Positions 36,641-48,115 of a stretch of 64,000 bases of DNA are shown here, one piece after another; position 1 is the first letter of the stretch; the number at the start of each line of letters is the position of its first letter. Position numbers and translations under genes: made by a program. The stretch lies in the NCBI RefSeq assembly GCF_000204055.1, contig NW_006768777.1:172936-236935 (forward strand). Direction: 5' to 3'. Below the pieces are notes generated by a model, which worked only from the letters and a program-made list of their open reading frames with translations, was not told the origin of the DNA and made no database searches. The stretch comes from Melampsora larici-populina 98AG31. Its lineage: Eukaryota; Basidiomycota; Pucciniomycetes; Pucciniales; Melampsoraceae.

Positions 36641-37226
36641 GTAAATTTCTCCAAAAATAATGGGAAACTCTTTTAAGACATAAATGTTTTTCCCAGTTTT
36701 TGTTCAATGTAGACCTTCAAACTAAGACTAAGGTTTTAAAACTTTACCATCTTGTTCTCCAAAAGGCAATATCAGACTACTAAAGCCAAGAAGTTTGAAA
36801 AGAAAGTCTTAAGTTGTCAAGAAAGGCTTTGAGTTTATTTCTTGTCGAGTAATTTTACAGATCTGATGAATAACATCTCGTGTCAGAAAAAATCATCTAA
36901 AATAATCAATTGGTATATGAAGACTCGCTACGTGACAGAAACCCAGGGGAAAAATCTAATGTTCAGGACCTCTGAATCTTTTCCAGTGCTTATAGATAAG
37001 ATTATCTCTTATGGGTTCCTGATGGGGTGAAGATACGACACAGTTGTACCTTGAACAAATATCTCCGGGTATTCCTACCTAGCTGTTTAGTGTTACGATG
37101 GAACGCTCCGTTATGAAAAGCATATGACAACTCCAATCAATAATGGAAAGCTTCTCTGGCTGAGAAGAGGGGATAGTGAATGTAGCGAATTTAATCGTGT
37201 TGTGAAAGTTAACTTGGATATGAACT

Positions 37227-37246
37227 TTATATATATATATATATAA
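37227..37246. repeat. (TA)n microsatellite
   Basis: Uninterrupted TATA run of about 20 bp. Confidence 0.8.
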
Positions 37247-38482
37247 GCAAATTCCCTCCTGCCTCCGCACCTGTTGTTTTTGTAATGTGGTCTTGAATGA
37301 TAAGTCTGACCGATAATCATATACAAACCAATTGTAAAGAATAAGTTTCAGTTGAAGCAAGGGCTATTATTTTTATACTTTAATGAATGACTCCTTGCCC
37401 CTTTCAATCCCAACTACTTGTTACCATGGAATACTTGAGGGCCAGCCATCTGACCAAGTCGGCAGATCCAAGAGCGACACATGCACAGTTCCTCACCTAT
37501 ATGGTTGATTTTTCATCATTTGTTTTATCAAAAAAACAGAGAGAGTTATAGTGATCAAGCATTGCGGATCCCGGATGTATACCATTTACTGCTGAGATGC
37601 TTAAGCTTTGCTGGAGTAAAAGGTATGGTGCTTTTGGCGTAATCTTCGGATTTTGAACTATTCAGTGAATCTCCTTGTGGATATGAAGCTGAATGAAGCG
37701 CGATCTACGATATGAAAGAGGAGCATTGAAAAATGAGAAGCAAAATAGATTTTTAGCCTAGCTACCTGACATTTATTCAGCTCTTTGAGAAATCAATGAA
37801 AAGCTATCGGACCTGTGAGAATCGGAGATGATTTTGATGATCGGAACACGAGTTGAGTTTGAAGATTGAGAGAGAAATATCTCTTTGCATGTCTTCCCTT
37901 GAAAGATTCACCAGAAAAAAGGTCCCAGCTGCAGATAGAGGCAGGTAGTACTAGAACGCTCGGTCAATCGTCATGGGAGTATTATGAAAGCTCCACGATC
38001 CAAATTAGTGAATGGACACGTTAGTTAAATAATCCATTCGGTCTTGAGGGAAGCGTGTTTTTCAACCTTGGAACTCAAAGAGTTTGAATTATCAAAATTC
38101 ATGCATAGAGTGGATTGACGCCAGCTGGAGGTGGGTATCAACAATTGAGGTAGAGAAGGGGCAACTATATCACCTTTATCACATTATTATCTTTCTATCC
38201 GACACAGACTGATCAGCTCGCGTCAATCAGTACATATGTATTTCTTTGCGTGTATATAAGCTTTATGATCCAAACAAAAATAATGACTCACGTGACGCGT
38301 GTTGAAGCTGATCCGGCAACTCAGTATCTGAGCCATATAAATACCGCTCATCTTTCAGAGCGATCCGAATTTCACTTCATCATCCGTACCACGAGCTTCC
38401 GATTCCATTCCTCCAATCCCCCTTTCACTTTTCTTTACCTTTCACTTCCAATCTCACTTAACAAACTTCTCCGATTTCAAAA

Positions 38483-39868
38483 ATGTCTCTTCCCCAGTTT
38501 AAAAAGATTTCCTTTCGTGATAGTCTTCTCGCTTTTCCATTCTATTTGGTCGTTGCCTTCTGTCTTCACGCCGCCTTATTAAACTTTGGTCATCTCGAAC
38601 TTCATCCGGTCACCAACTTCTTCACCGTCTTTGTCTTCGACATTATCTTTACCACCTTCACCTTTCCTCTCTTCTACTTTCTCTACTCTTCCTTCATCGA
38701 TTTCTTATCCTGGATGATGGATCGTCGCTCTCGTAACCAAGATCTCGACATTCCTCTCCATCGATTTTATCCTGCCATCTCTCCACCTATCGCTTGTTTA
38801 TGGGCTCCTTTGATTAACGTTACTCGTCCTACTGAACCTCCTTTGACCAACTTACCACCACCTTTTCCCATGCAGGACCCCGACTTTCTTCGTACTATCT
38901 ATGAGCCTCGTCTTAGAGAATATGTACCCCCGATTCAATTATTCGAGGTCTCTGAATCATCTGAAGTCGAAGTATCGAGGCCCTTTGTTCTATTCGACCT
39001 CTCAGACACTACCTCTTCACCATGTATGTCTCCTTCTCCTTCTCCTTCTCCTTCTCCTTGTCTTTCCCTTCCTCTTCTCATTTGATCATTTACTGATTTG
39101 TTTGATTTTGCTCGATTTCAATCACAGCTCAATTTTGTGCGGTGAATGTAGATGAAAACATTTTGGGCTTTGTTCTCTTCACCATGTATGTCTCCTTCTC
39201 CTTCTCCTTCTCCTTCTCCTTGTCTTTCCCTTCCTCTTCTCATTTGATCATTTACTGATTTGTTTGATTTTGCTCGATTTCAATCACAGCTCAATTTTGT
39301 GCGGTGAATGTAGATGAAAACATTTTGGGCTTTGTTCCATTGAATTGAGGTGAGCACTTCTTTCCTTTCATTCTTATGAGTTGTGTACTGATTTCTTTCC
39401 ATTTCTTCATCATGTATAGTTTGATCTTGACTATTTCACATCCTCTCATTTTCTCTATTCCTCCATGTCTATGATCTTTGGACATGAGAATTAGCGGATC
39501 CTTCCGTCTTTGCTCGTTCACTTATGGAAGAGCAAGATGACTACGCCGTAGGTCCTGGTGGTGAAGGAATGCACCAGGATGATAAAAATTGTAATCAATT
39601 TCTCTCTAGATGAATATCTTGTTCAAACTGCCTTATCAACTTCTTCACGTACAATCCTTGTCTTTATCATTTTTTGTAAAACAGTTTTTATCTTCTCTCA
39701 ACTGTCAATCGTTTCTGAAAAAAATATACATGTATTGGTTTTTTGTTATTCATTTTGGGTCTGCTTTATTGATAACTCGTTATTGTTTGTTACTAAACTC
39801 CTAAAACGTGCCCAGTTGACCCGGTTTCCAAAATGATGAGAGCCTCAGTGAACCTTGATGTAAGTTAG
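38483..39868 (+). CDS. small membrane protein, unknown function
   Basis: Exons 38483-39023, 39495-39590 and 39816-39868 join in frame and give 229 residues. Two hydrophobic segments (about 15-35, AFPFYLVVAFCLHAALL, and about 48-75, FFTVFVFDIIFTTFTFPLFY) predict membrane spans. The middle is Pro-rich with acidic Ser repeats, and exon 2 reads SLMEEQDDYAVGPGGEGMH. The first intron (39024-39494) contains a 162-bp tandem duplication that carries its own splice signals, so other transcripts are possible. The 3' end is uncertain: a GTAAGT at 39860 could be a donor leading to further exons. I do not recognise the family. Confidence 0.55.
39013..39336 (+). repeat. 162-bp tandem duplication across an exon-intron boundary
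   Basis: 39013-39174 and 39175-39336 are nearly identical. Each unit starts CTCTTCACCATGTATG, contains a CTTCTC run and ends with TTTTGGGCTTTGTT. Each holds one splice donor (GTATGT) and one acceptor (CAATCACAG). Confidence 0.95.
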
Positions 39869-41197
39869 ACTCGCTCTGAGATTTGAGAGAAATATCTTTG
39901 TGTGACAAGATCTGATGTCAATCGTTGCAAAAGTTCCTCAACCCACTGAAACAAATACCCTATCTACAAGTGTCTTTGGGAATCAGAAGATTTGAAGATA
40001 TTCACTGTGCGTAGCTAGAGTATCATACCCTCGAGAAAGCGTTTTTATCTTGTGGAAAGTAAACTCCTGCCACTGGAGCTACACCAAAGTTGTATCTTGC
40101 CCTGATTGCAGGGTCCTCGATTCAACTTTTCAAATGAAATGATATTTGACTTTTCATAGTCTTTTTTCCGTTCAATTGAGGAGAGCACTTCCAACTGAAA
40201 TCACTCCTGCCTCAGGGATAATCATCATGTATTGCTCAAGTATTCCTCAAACAGAGGAAGACTGGCAAACTGTTTGCATATATAGATACTGCTAGAGTAT
40301 CAGACACACCAGAAAGGCTCTTTATCTTCCTTGCAAGAAGCCAAAAGTTAGCTACCGGAGTCCAGATATACTGAATTCAACTCTTCATCTGATCACACAT
40401 TTCCCAAGGCGGCAAATAAGATGGTTTTTGATGATGATATCAGACTAAAATATTGGTTGCTTTGAGAGACCAGTGTTCGGAGTATAACGTGTATGTTACA
40501 AACTGAGTGATATATGTCTTCGAACCAATTGATACTGCACGAAACAGAAATTGAAGCAGGAGACATCTCAAAAGACTTTGATAAGTAACTGAAGGGCGAT
40601 TCAAAATCTTTGAACGCCAGAAGCAAGACTGAATGCTATCAGGCACTTGGAGTCAATCAACTGGGAGCTTTGAAAGTTCATCAACTAGATGATTTCTTTA
40701 CAAACATTCTCTTCCTGAGCAAGAGGTAAACCATCAATTTGAATAGACTAGAGAACATGTGGGCATGCCCGCCACGGTGAAATGTGACAACAAGCCAGTA
40801 AACAACCGCACCTTGTTTCCCTGCTCTTGAAAGTACTGGTGACTGTTTTTACAATAAGTTCTGGAAAGCCCAGATCCAAAAGAACTAAGAAGCCTCATTT
40901 AACTATTTGCATCTCCAACTCAACATATGTATGTATGTATTTTTAGCTTCCCAGGAGAGACCATAACAAGGCGTAACTTCACAAGACATGTTCAAGACCA
41001 TAGCTCACATAGTTTAAGCTCCATTCTCAACCCCAACACCCTTCAACCAAGCAATTTACTATTTCAATCATCTCTTGCCCCACACCCAGCAACATTGTAC
41101 TATTTTGATTTTTGCTTGGCCCATGTTTTGCAATAAAACTACAACAAGTTGTCTATAACAATTTTACACCAAGTGTGCATTACCCAACTGTGTTAAC
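39869..41197. other. spacer with dispersed repeat
   Basis: No gene supported. It contains the second copy of a dispersed repeat (40448-40745). Confidence 0.4.
40448..40745. repeat. dispersed repeat, copy 2
   Basis: Direct-orientation relative of 33455-33757, with similarity along about 300 bp. No terminal inverted repeat is seen, so the class is unknown. Confidence 0.8.
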
Positions 41198-41200
41198 TAA

Positions 41201-42087
41201 CACTGCAAAAATAATGTGTTTTTCCATGGCGAAAAATGATTGATTCTAGCATTTAAAATGCCTTGCTTGATATTGGCCCAAAAAATCTGAAAAAATCTGG
41301 TAAGGCAAAATGTGCTATTTTCTTCCAGTTGAGAGATTTTGGTCATTGTAAAAAAATTCTAGCACTCAGTTTGGTGATGTTCAAAATTTTTGTGGAACAA
41401 CACATAAATATGCGGCACCAAAGCACTGAATTCACCCTTCAATATTGCCAAGAAAAATCTGAAAAAAAAATTACAAGTGGAGGACAATATCCCCTTTGTT
41501 GAACGTTTTTTTCAGAATTTTTCTGGCTCAGTATGCAAGTCATCACATGCGTGTAATTTTAGGTACTTAAACGCTACTGCCATATGTACAAGGCTCCAAA
41601 ACCACCAAAAAAAATTTTTGTAGCACACCAAAGGATGCAAGATCATCTGTACATGGTTTGGAGACAGTGTGTGGAATTTTGATGCCCCTGTGAACCAAAA
41701 TGCATTTGAACTTTATTTGGCAGACTTTTAATGTTCTAACCTGCATGTATCCAAGACAAAGGCATCAAAAAATCCAAAAAAAACACCACACATCACAAAG
41801 GGGATTTCTGATCTCTCCTGATTTTTCCGGATTTTTTGGACTTCTTTGAGAGGGAAAAAGCTGGTAAAAACATTAAAAATTGCTTGCTGGGTTCATGCCA
41901 AGTATGAGGCTTTAAGCAACCCCAAAAAAACGTTGCAGGACAAAGAGCGTTGTATCTCTCTCCAGATCTTTTTCCAAGCGTTTTGGGCCACAACTGGGCC
42001 CACAATTCCAGGTACAATTTTTTGTCAATCATTTTTCCAAAAATGCAATCATTTTTCGCTGGGGAGAAACACATTATTTTCACAGTG
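41201..42087. mobile_element. 887-bp non-autonomous CACTG element, TSD TAA
   Basis: Starts CACTGCAAAAATAATGTGT and ends with the inverse of CACTGTGAAAATAATGTGT; the terminal inverted repeats are about 41 bp. Direct TAA flanks it (41198-41200 and 42088-42090). The termini match those of the 183-bp MITE at 9701 (AATAATGTRTTTYTCC, then GAAAAATGATTG), so both belong to one family. The interior has no transposase. It interrupts a minus-strand frame that continues at 42091-42351. Confidence 0.85.
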
Positions 42088-43565
42088 TAACTGGACCAAA
42101 TTAGGGAAACTTTCATACCCAGCTTGTAGGTCAGTGAAGAAAGTGATAACCTCCGCCCAATCATTTTCTTCCATGTTTTCCATTATCAAACGCTTCAGTG
42201 ACTTAGTATAGTTAGGCTCCTGGGAGGTGACATCCACCGAGTTCACAAATTCCCGCAATCCTGTCACCACCAAGCTTAGAAAACGGATTGAATCAGCTTG
42301 CCTGAAAGGACACGGAAGTGGAACCTGACAAAAGCAGCCATAGAGAGACACTCACCTACGCAAATTGTCACCATTGGCCAAGTTGTGGTCATTATCTGCC
42401 AAATACATTCCATTCAAATTGCAAGGCATACGATGTTCATGTGGCTTAGTCTTTAGGTGATGAGTTTGGCATGACTGAGGTCCTATAATTTTACTTTTCA
42501 CTTCCTCAATACCACTTAATCCATGGTCTTTGCTTTGTGATGTTGATAAGTAGTCTCTTATTTGTCCACTTTGACAACACTCAACTACCAGTAACTTTTT
42601 TATATTCATAGTACCAGTAGGACAACTCCCCGCGTAATGCAACAAAGACAGGAATCCGCTAAATCATGCACCATGTATCTACAGTTGCAACCCCAGACCC
42701 TATCACATAACTTCAGCTTGGAATTGACTGGTCTATGGATTGTTCTACCCGCATTATAATTGGTCTTACATTACCTCCTCTCTGAACAAAGTGGTGACGG
42801 GTTGCATTGTAAATCCCACCCCTGCGACATATACAAAAGTGAACCTCAGTGACATGTAGCTTCCTCTGAACCCAAACCATTTTCAGTAGTTGACTTGCAG
42901 GTGATATGAATAATTTTTGAAAATTTAAAGTATTTCGAGATGAGAACAAATTTGAGACAGTTGTGTGTGGGAATATTTTGGTTCCAAGGAACAGAAGACT
43001 TGCTTTATTCACCTTCTTATAAGGGAGCAACACTGACTCACTTTTGGTCCTAAAATGATTGAAAAGTTGAGTTCTAAAGCCCAATGAAATTTTGAATCTC
43101 CGGCCACTATTGTTGTTCCATGCCTGGTGTATTGTATGATATTAATGTTATTACACAAAAGATTTCTTAAGTCTTGCCTGGCACTCCAATAACGTCAACA
43201 CGGCATCAATGACTCACAATGCTACACTTCCTTTATAGTATCTGAGCCCCTGTCCCATGCATTGTTGATCTACACAATTCAAATGTGTTGCTTTTGTCTT
43301 GTGTATCAAAAAGCAAGTTACCTTGTTGTCTTTCCTTTGACAAGTCTTGTCCCACTTCACATAATCATACTCCAACTCCTGGTAATTGACGTAAAGTTAT
43401 GACCTTTCCTTTTATCCAAATTCCAAGCAAAAGAGCAATCAATCCTACAGATTGGCCCATCATATGATATCGGAAGACAATTGAAAAATAGGGGTTTTGT
43501 AAATTCAAAAGAAGGCAAAAGTTGGTCGAGAAAGGGTAAGAAGTTAGAAGTTGTGCAGGTCAATG
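42088..43565 (-). other. unrecognised minus-strand frames, possibly a broken gene
   Basis: Protein-like frames lie at 42091-42351 (FVNSVDVTSQEPNYTKSLKR), 42352-42645 and 42713-43084, with a TATAAAAG box near 43662 on the minus strand and candidate splice sites between them. I could not build one continuous gene and recognise no domain. It may be an old gene or transposon fragment cut by the CACTG element at its 3' side. Confidence 0.3.
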
Positions 43566-44276
43566 GGCTGGTACGAGAAGTTCAACATTTTCAAGTTGAA
43601 AGTTCTAGATCAAGGGATGTTGGTAATTTGATGTGTTTGATGGCATTGGAGTAGGGTCTTTTATACCAAAAAGTAGGGCCGATTTGAGGAAGGATTGATT
43701 TAAGATTTACACTTCTATGGCCAAAAGTCACAAGGCCGAGACGGTGTTAAGGTACAATGCAAACAATGCAGAGACTATTAGGGTGTGATGCAAAAGCGGT
43801 AACAGCAGCACAAGAAGGAAAGTAAAAAGTCCAAAGAGAGGTACTACAAAGCAAACCAATGATGGATAAAACAATGGTGACAAAGTATTATGATGATGGT
43901 TCGCAGCCCAGTCAAAAGAAAAGGGACAATGAAAGACATGAGAGAAGGCCAAGAACAAAGAAAAGCAGGATTGATGAAAAGCACCACCAGGAATGCGGGG
44001 GGATTGCCCGAGTGGGTACCGGAACTCATGCGGGTGGTCCTTCTTTTTGATATTTAGATAAAGTAAGCATAAGCTGAGGTACAAAAATAAATTTGAATCA
44101 ACCTCTGAAAGATGAAAAGCTTTCCATGATGATCTCTTCATTCTTGATTGACTGTTTCTTCCAAGCCAAATCCTGGCTGGGTTGGGTATGATGTTTTTTT
44201 ACTTTCCAAAGTCGATTTGAGAAAACCAGCCAGTGAAAAGAACTTCTTGAGGGAAGTGTGTGTACTGTTGATAGTA

Positions 44277-44396
44277 ACAAGCTTCACAGACCAATTCCGC
44301 TTGTTGTTCTTGCTGAACAGTAAGCTGGTGGTGCATCTTCAACTTTCCAAAAACACAGGATAGGTTCTTTAGATAATGAGAGTATAATCATTTAAG
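44277..44396. repeat. half-copy of the foldback unit at 44503-44731
   Basis: Shares TTGTTCTTGCTGAACAGTAA, CATCTTCAACTTTCCAAAAA and ATAATGAGAGTATAATCATT with 44610-44731 in direct orientation. Confidence 0.8.
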
Positions 44397-44502
44397 GTGT
44401 CATTGCTCAGAGGCTTTAGCGTTAATTCAATTTTAACAGGTGTACATCTCCAGAACTTTCTAACCATTCTTCACCTCCTTGTTCATCAAACTTGAGTCTT
44501 GA

Positions 44503-44731
44503 GTGATTATACTCTTATTATCTGGGGAACCTGTCCCCTGTTTTTGGAAGGATGAAGATGCACTTTGACAGCTTGCTGTGCAGCAAGAATAACAAGCTGA
44601 ATCTGTCTGTGAAACAAACTTCACGGACCAATCCAGCTTGTTGTTCTTGCTGAACAGTAAGCTGGTGCATCTTCAACTTTCCAAAAACATGGGATTGGTT
44701 TTTTGGATAATGAGAGTATAATCATTTGAGT
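44503..44731. mobile_element. 229-bp foldback/MITE
   Basis: The left arm (TGATTATACTCTTATTATC onward) is the inverse of the right arm (ending GATAATGAGAGTATAATCA) over about 110 bp each, with almost no loop. No clear target duplication is visible. Confidence 0.7.
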
Positions 44732-44839
44732 TTTGTAATTCAAATTGTACTCCCCCTTTGTGTTTTTACTTTCCTTCTAAATCAATTTTCACGGAAAACT
44801 TCTGCTTGTAGAACACAAAGGGTGTCAGGCCTTTTAATC

Positions 44840-45075
44840 AACTTTAACTCATTTGTGAGAAAAGTCATTGACCTGTTGACTGAGCTGGTTGAGTTGAGTG
44901 ACAAGAGCAAAGTTGTTCACCTGTTGACTGAGATGGTTGTTTTGAGTGACTATATCTGTCACTTAAAACAACCATCTCATTCAACGGATTAACAACTTTG
45001 CTCAGATATCTGTCACTCAACTCAACCAACTCAGTCAACAGTTTAATGACTTTGCTCACAAGTTAGTTAAGTGAA
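44840..45075. repeat. long palindrome, about 235 bp
   Basis: The left arm containing GTTGACTGAGCTGGTTGAGT and GAGATGGTTGTTTTGAGTGA is the inverse of the right arm down to AACTTGTGAGCAAAGTCATT. Each arm also has an internal duplicate of the GTTGACTGAG motif. It can form one long hairpin. Confidence 0.85.
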
Positions 45076-46365
45076 CAAAGATTTGTAATGATGATGTCCA
45101 AACTCATGGAAAAATATTTATTCATAATAGAAATGGATGAACTTAAATGATTATAAAAAGGTTGCAAAGGTTTTCCGAACTCCTTTTTTGGTCACAATTC
45201 ACCCTCCCTACTTCAACTACTTTGTTTGAGCTCCCTTTGTTGCTTGATCCTTTTCTGATTGAATTCTGATGAACACCTTTTATAACCTGCCTCTTGCATT
45301 CTTTCCCAACAATGCCTGAACCAATACAACACAGAGGTTGATATCTTATTGGTTTCGTATTGGCAATCTGACCCAAAAAGTCAGATTTTCTCATATTGGT
45401 TCAGCCTACCCCACATGTGGAGCCCCTTTTTTCATGTCGGGTAGCGGCAATACAATATCCAGGCTTGAACCAACATGAGATCACCTCATAAATTGACTGC
45501 TTTGAACCCCAATTGCAGTTGAATTGGCACTTTTGCTACAAATTCCATACTGTATCGGCTCTTATTGTTTGGGCTATACAATATGAACTGCAAGATTTTT
45601 TTGGTCTTCATATTGTATTGGGTATAGGTTCAGATATGTCTGTCCCCCAATGTGACATGCAAAGTGTCCAAAAAGTCGCATTGTATCCAATTGGTTTGGG
45701 TGTTGTTCCCAAATCCATCTTCCTTGGGCGACCAGCCCTGATTCCCCACCGCCAACATATTTACCTCAGATTTTTTAATCCGAGGCATCCTTGAATGCAA
45801 AACCTTGGACAGAAGCTTCCCAAGTTTTTGATCTGAGGTAATTCTCAGGGCAAAAGAATACCTTGGACAAAGTCTGTCCAAGGATTTGCCTCTGATGATG
45901 CCTCAGATTTCTCAAGCCAAGGCATGTATGCTGGCAGTGCCCATTTGTCAAACATGTCACAACTTCCACTCACGTCATGAGGCATATATACACAGCCATC
46001 ATATATGCAAGAATATGAGGAGTTCTTGGACTTCCACTCCAAGGGAAGCTCCGGCCAAGGATCCAATCCGAGGCAACTGCAATGGCCAAAATTTGCCTCA
46101 GAGGTATTCTTTGGGTGCCCTTTTCCTTGGGGGGAGCATCCAAGGACTCCTTGACATATGTTGCTGAGGCAACTATGAGGGAAGTGCCGGGTGGTCTGGT
46201 AAAAAACAGAAAATTTTTACTGTGATACATCCCATCTTTGAGAGTTGAGGGCACACAAAATGTTTCTTGAAGGTCATGGGTCCCCCAAGTTTGCCGGTCA
46301 GCAGCCACATAATTTTTGTTTTGGTCTGGAGACCTGTTGAGATGTGTGCAGGCATCATCTTGGAC

Positions 46366-46450
46366 TCTTTTTAAGCTTTCCTGAAGCTTCTCTGAAGCTT
46401 GCATGAAGCTTCTGTGAATTCTTTCTGAAGCTTTCATGAATCTTTCATGA
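46366..46450. repeat. short tandem repeat of CTGAAGCTT-like units
   Basis: Six or so imperfect 11-12 bp units built on TGAAGCTT or TGAATCTT, creating several AAGCTT sites in a row. Confidence 0.7.
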
Positions 46451-46489
46451 TGCCATGGTAATCTCTGGCCTGCCAGAGCCTAGCATCTG

Positions 46490-48115
46490 GAGGCTGTGAT
46501 TGGGATGCTCTTGAGCATGTAGGCGCCCTATGTAATGATTTCTCAGTCACCAGTGACAGCACATCTTCCAACCAATCTATGGTGCGCCTTTTGGGAAAAA
46601 GATCCAAGCATTTAGGTATTCATCGGCCATTTGAATTGAGATTCCATGGCTGTATGTGCCATGTGATCAACCTGGTGGCAAAAGATTTTCCTGAGCAAAT
46701 GGGCAAGTTGACTGACACTGATATAGCTGCATTTGAGACTGCAAGGATGGCTGACTCACAAGAATCTTTTGCGCCTGACAAGCTACCAACAACAAATGTC
46801 AAAAAATGCCTCAATGACTTCCCCGCAGGAATGCAAAGTTCTGCTTCAGTCCTTGACCAAGCCTCTTTGGATGTCCATGGTCCCATGCAAGACAATTTTG
46901 ATCAATTTGACTTTAGTCAAGATCCTTTTCCCAAATCATTCAATGAAACTGTCTCTTCCGCGGACACATCCAATCCCAAGAAGAAATCTACCGTGGTCAG
47001 CCGTCTCAGAGCGTTGGATACCCACATACGCACAAGCCCACTCAAGCTCAAATTCTATGTCACAATTCAAGACAGTGTCCAAGAGCCTGAAATCCTCCCT
47101 CTTAGCTGCCCCACTACCTGTTGGAATTACTTTTGGATGTTGTGAGTGTTTTGTGTTCTTATTTATTTACATTTTCCCATGTTTGAAGTATGAATTCAAA
47201 CAAGCTTGATTGCTTTGTAGTTCCAACACACCCTAGCCCTCAAGAAGTACATTCAACTGTACACTTCCCCCGACCCAAAATGCGCCAAATTTGACATCTC
47301 TCAATCCAACTGGGGATTAATTGAGTATATGTGGCTCATACTCAAGATGTTCAAGTCCGCAAACCAACTCTTTCAATCTAACAAGCCCACCAAACAATGG
47401 GTACTTCCAACTATGAAGAAGCACCAAAATGTTCCAGGTGCTTAGGGTTGCTCTTGCGAACACACCAAAGATAAGTTAGTTAAGTACATGTATCACAAAG
47501 AATTGAACGTCCAGACTTTGGTGCCACTTTGCTTGACCCCTATAATCAAGACACAGTGTTTTGTGATTGTGAAGAAGTTGAAGCGCAAGCAAAGAGGTTT
47601 CTTTGAGAAGAATACAAACTATGGAAGCCCAGCCCTACCAAAACCGCATGTGAGAAAGCTCCACCACCCATTGCTGATTGCGGCCCTGTAGCCAGCAAAC
47701 TTCAGGTAATTTACTCCTTGTTGGGCAGCCACTCCAATGCCCCTATCAACAATGCAAGCAATGAGCTTGATGAAGTCTACTGTTACTGTTTGGGAAAGGA
47801 GACTCTCCTGCCCAACAAGAGTGTTGGACAATACTGGACAGTAAGTAACCAATTTGTCTTTGTCTTGCATGCACTTTCTGACATATGTCTATGTTTCAGT
47901 GTATGGCCAAGCCTGGGGCCCTTCTCACTTTGGCCAAAATAGCCCTCCAACACCTCACCATTCCTGCATCTGGGGCCTCAGTCGAGTGAGTGTTTTTGAT
48001 TTTGGGGAATATAGCTGTTCCGTCCAGAGGCTGTCTCCACACCAACATCATCTGTCCTTGTCCTAATCTGGCACTGGCCCACCAATGATGATGCTTTGAT
48101 GGATTTAGAGGACTA
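46490..48115 (+). pseudogene. hAT transposase pseudogene (catalytic and C-terminal dimerisation parts)
   Basis: Plus-strand pieces follow the order of fungal hAT transposases: SSNQSMVRLLGKRSKHLG, then FHGCMCHVINLVAKDF (46560-46700), an acidic spacer, LSCPTTCWNYFWML (47100-47145), FQHTLALKKYIQLYTSPDP (from 47219), WGLIEYMWLILKMFKSANQL, and near 47700-48050 VIYSLLGSHSNAPINNASNE, AKPGALLTLAKIALQHLTIP and GNIAVPSRG. The last part is the C-terminal hAT dimerisation region. Stops and shifts break it. The Arg of the usual VERVFS motif is now TGA, a CGA to TGA change. No termini were identified, so it is a relic. Confidence 0.75.

Larger units (their letters stand above)
35211..38482. other. gene-poor spacer
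   Basis: About 3.3 kb with no supported gene. It holds a 130-bp direct repeat (36319 and 36516), a TA run (37227-37246) and the promoter of the gene at 38483. Confidence 0.4.
43566..46480. other. repeat-rich non-coding region
   Basis: Contains the foldback units at 44277-44396, 44503-44731 and 44840-45075, and short CCAAGG/CCGAGGCA repeats around 45.77-46.15 kb. No gene supported. Confidence 0.4.

Noticed and set aside
43379..43474. Short minus-strand frame beginning MMGQSVGLIALLLGI that resembles a signal peptide
   Set aside because: Only about 31 codons, and I could not join it convincingly to a following exon.
43728..44141. Hydrophobic 137-codon minus-strand frame
   Set aside because: Composition follows an AT/CT-rich spacer; no start context, splice partners or similarity.
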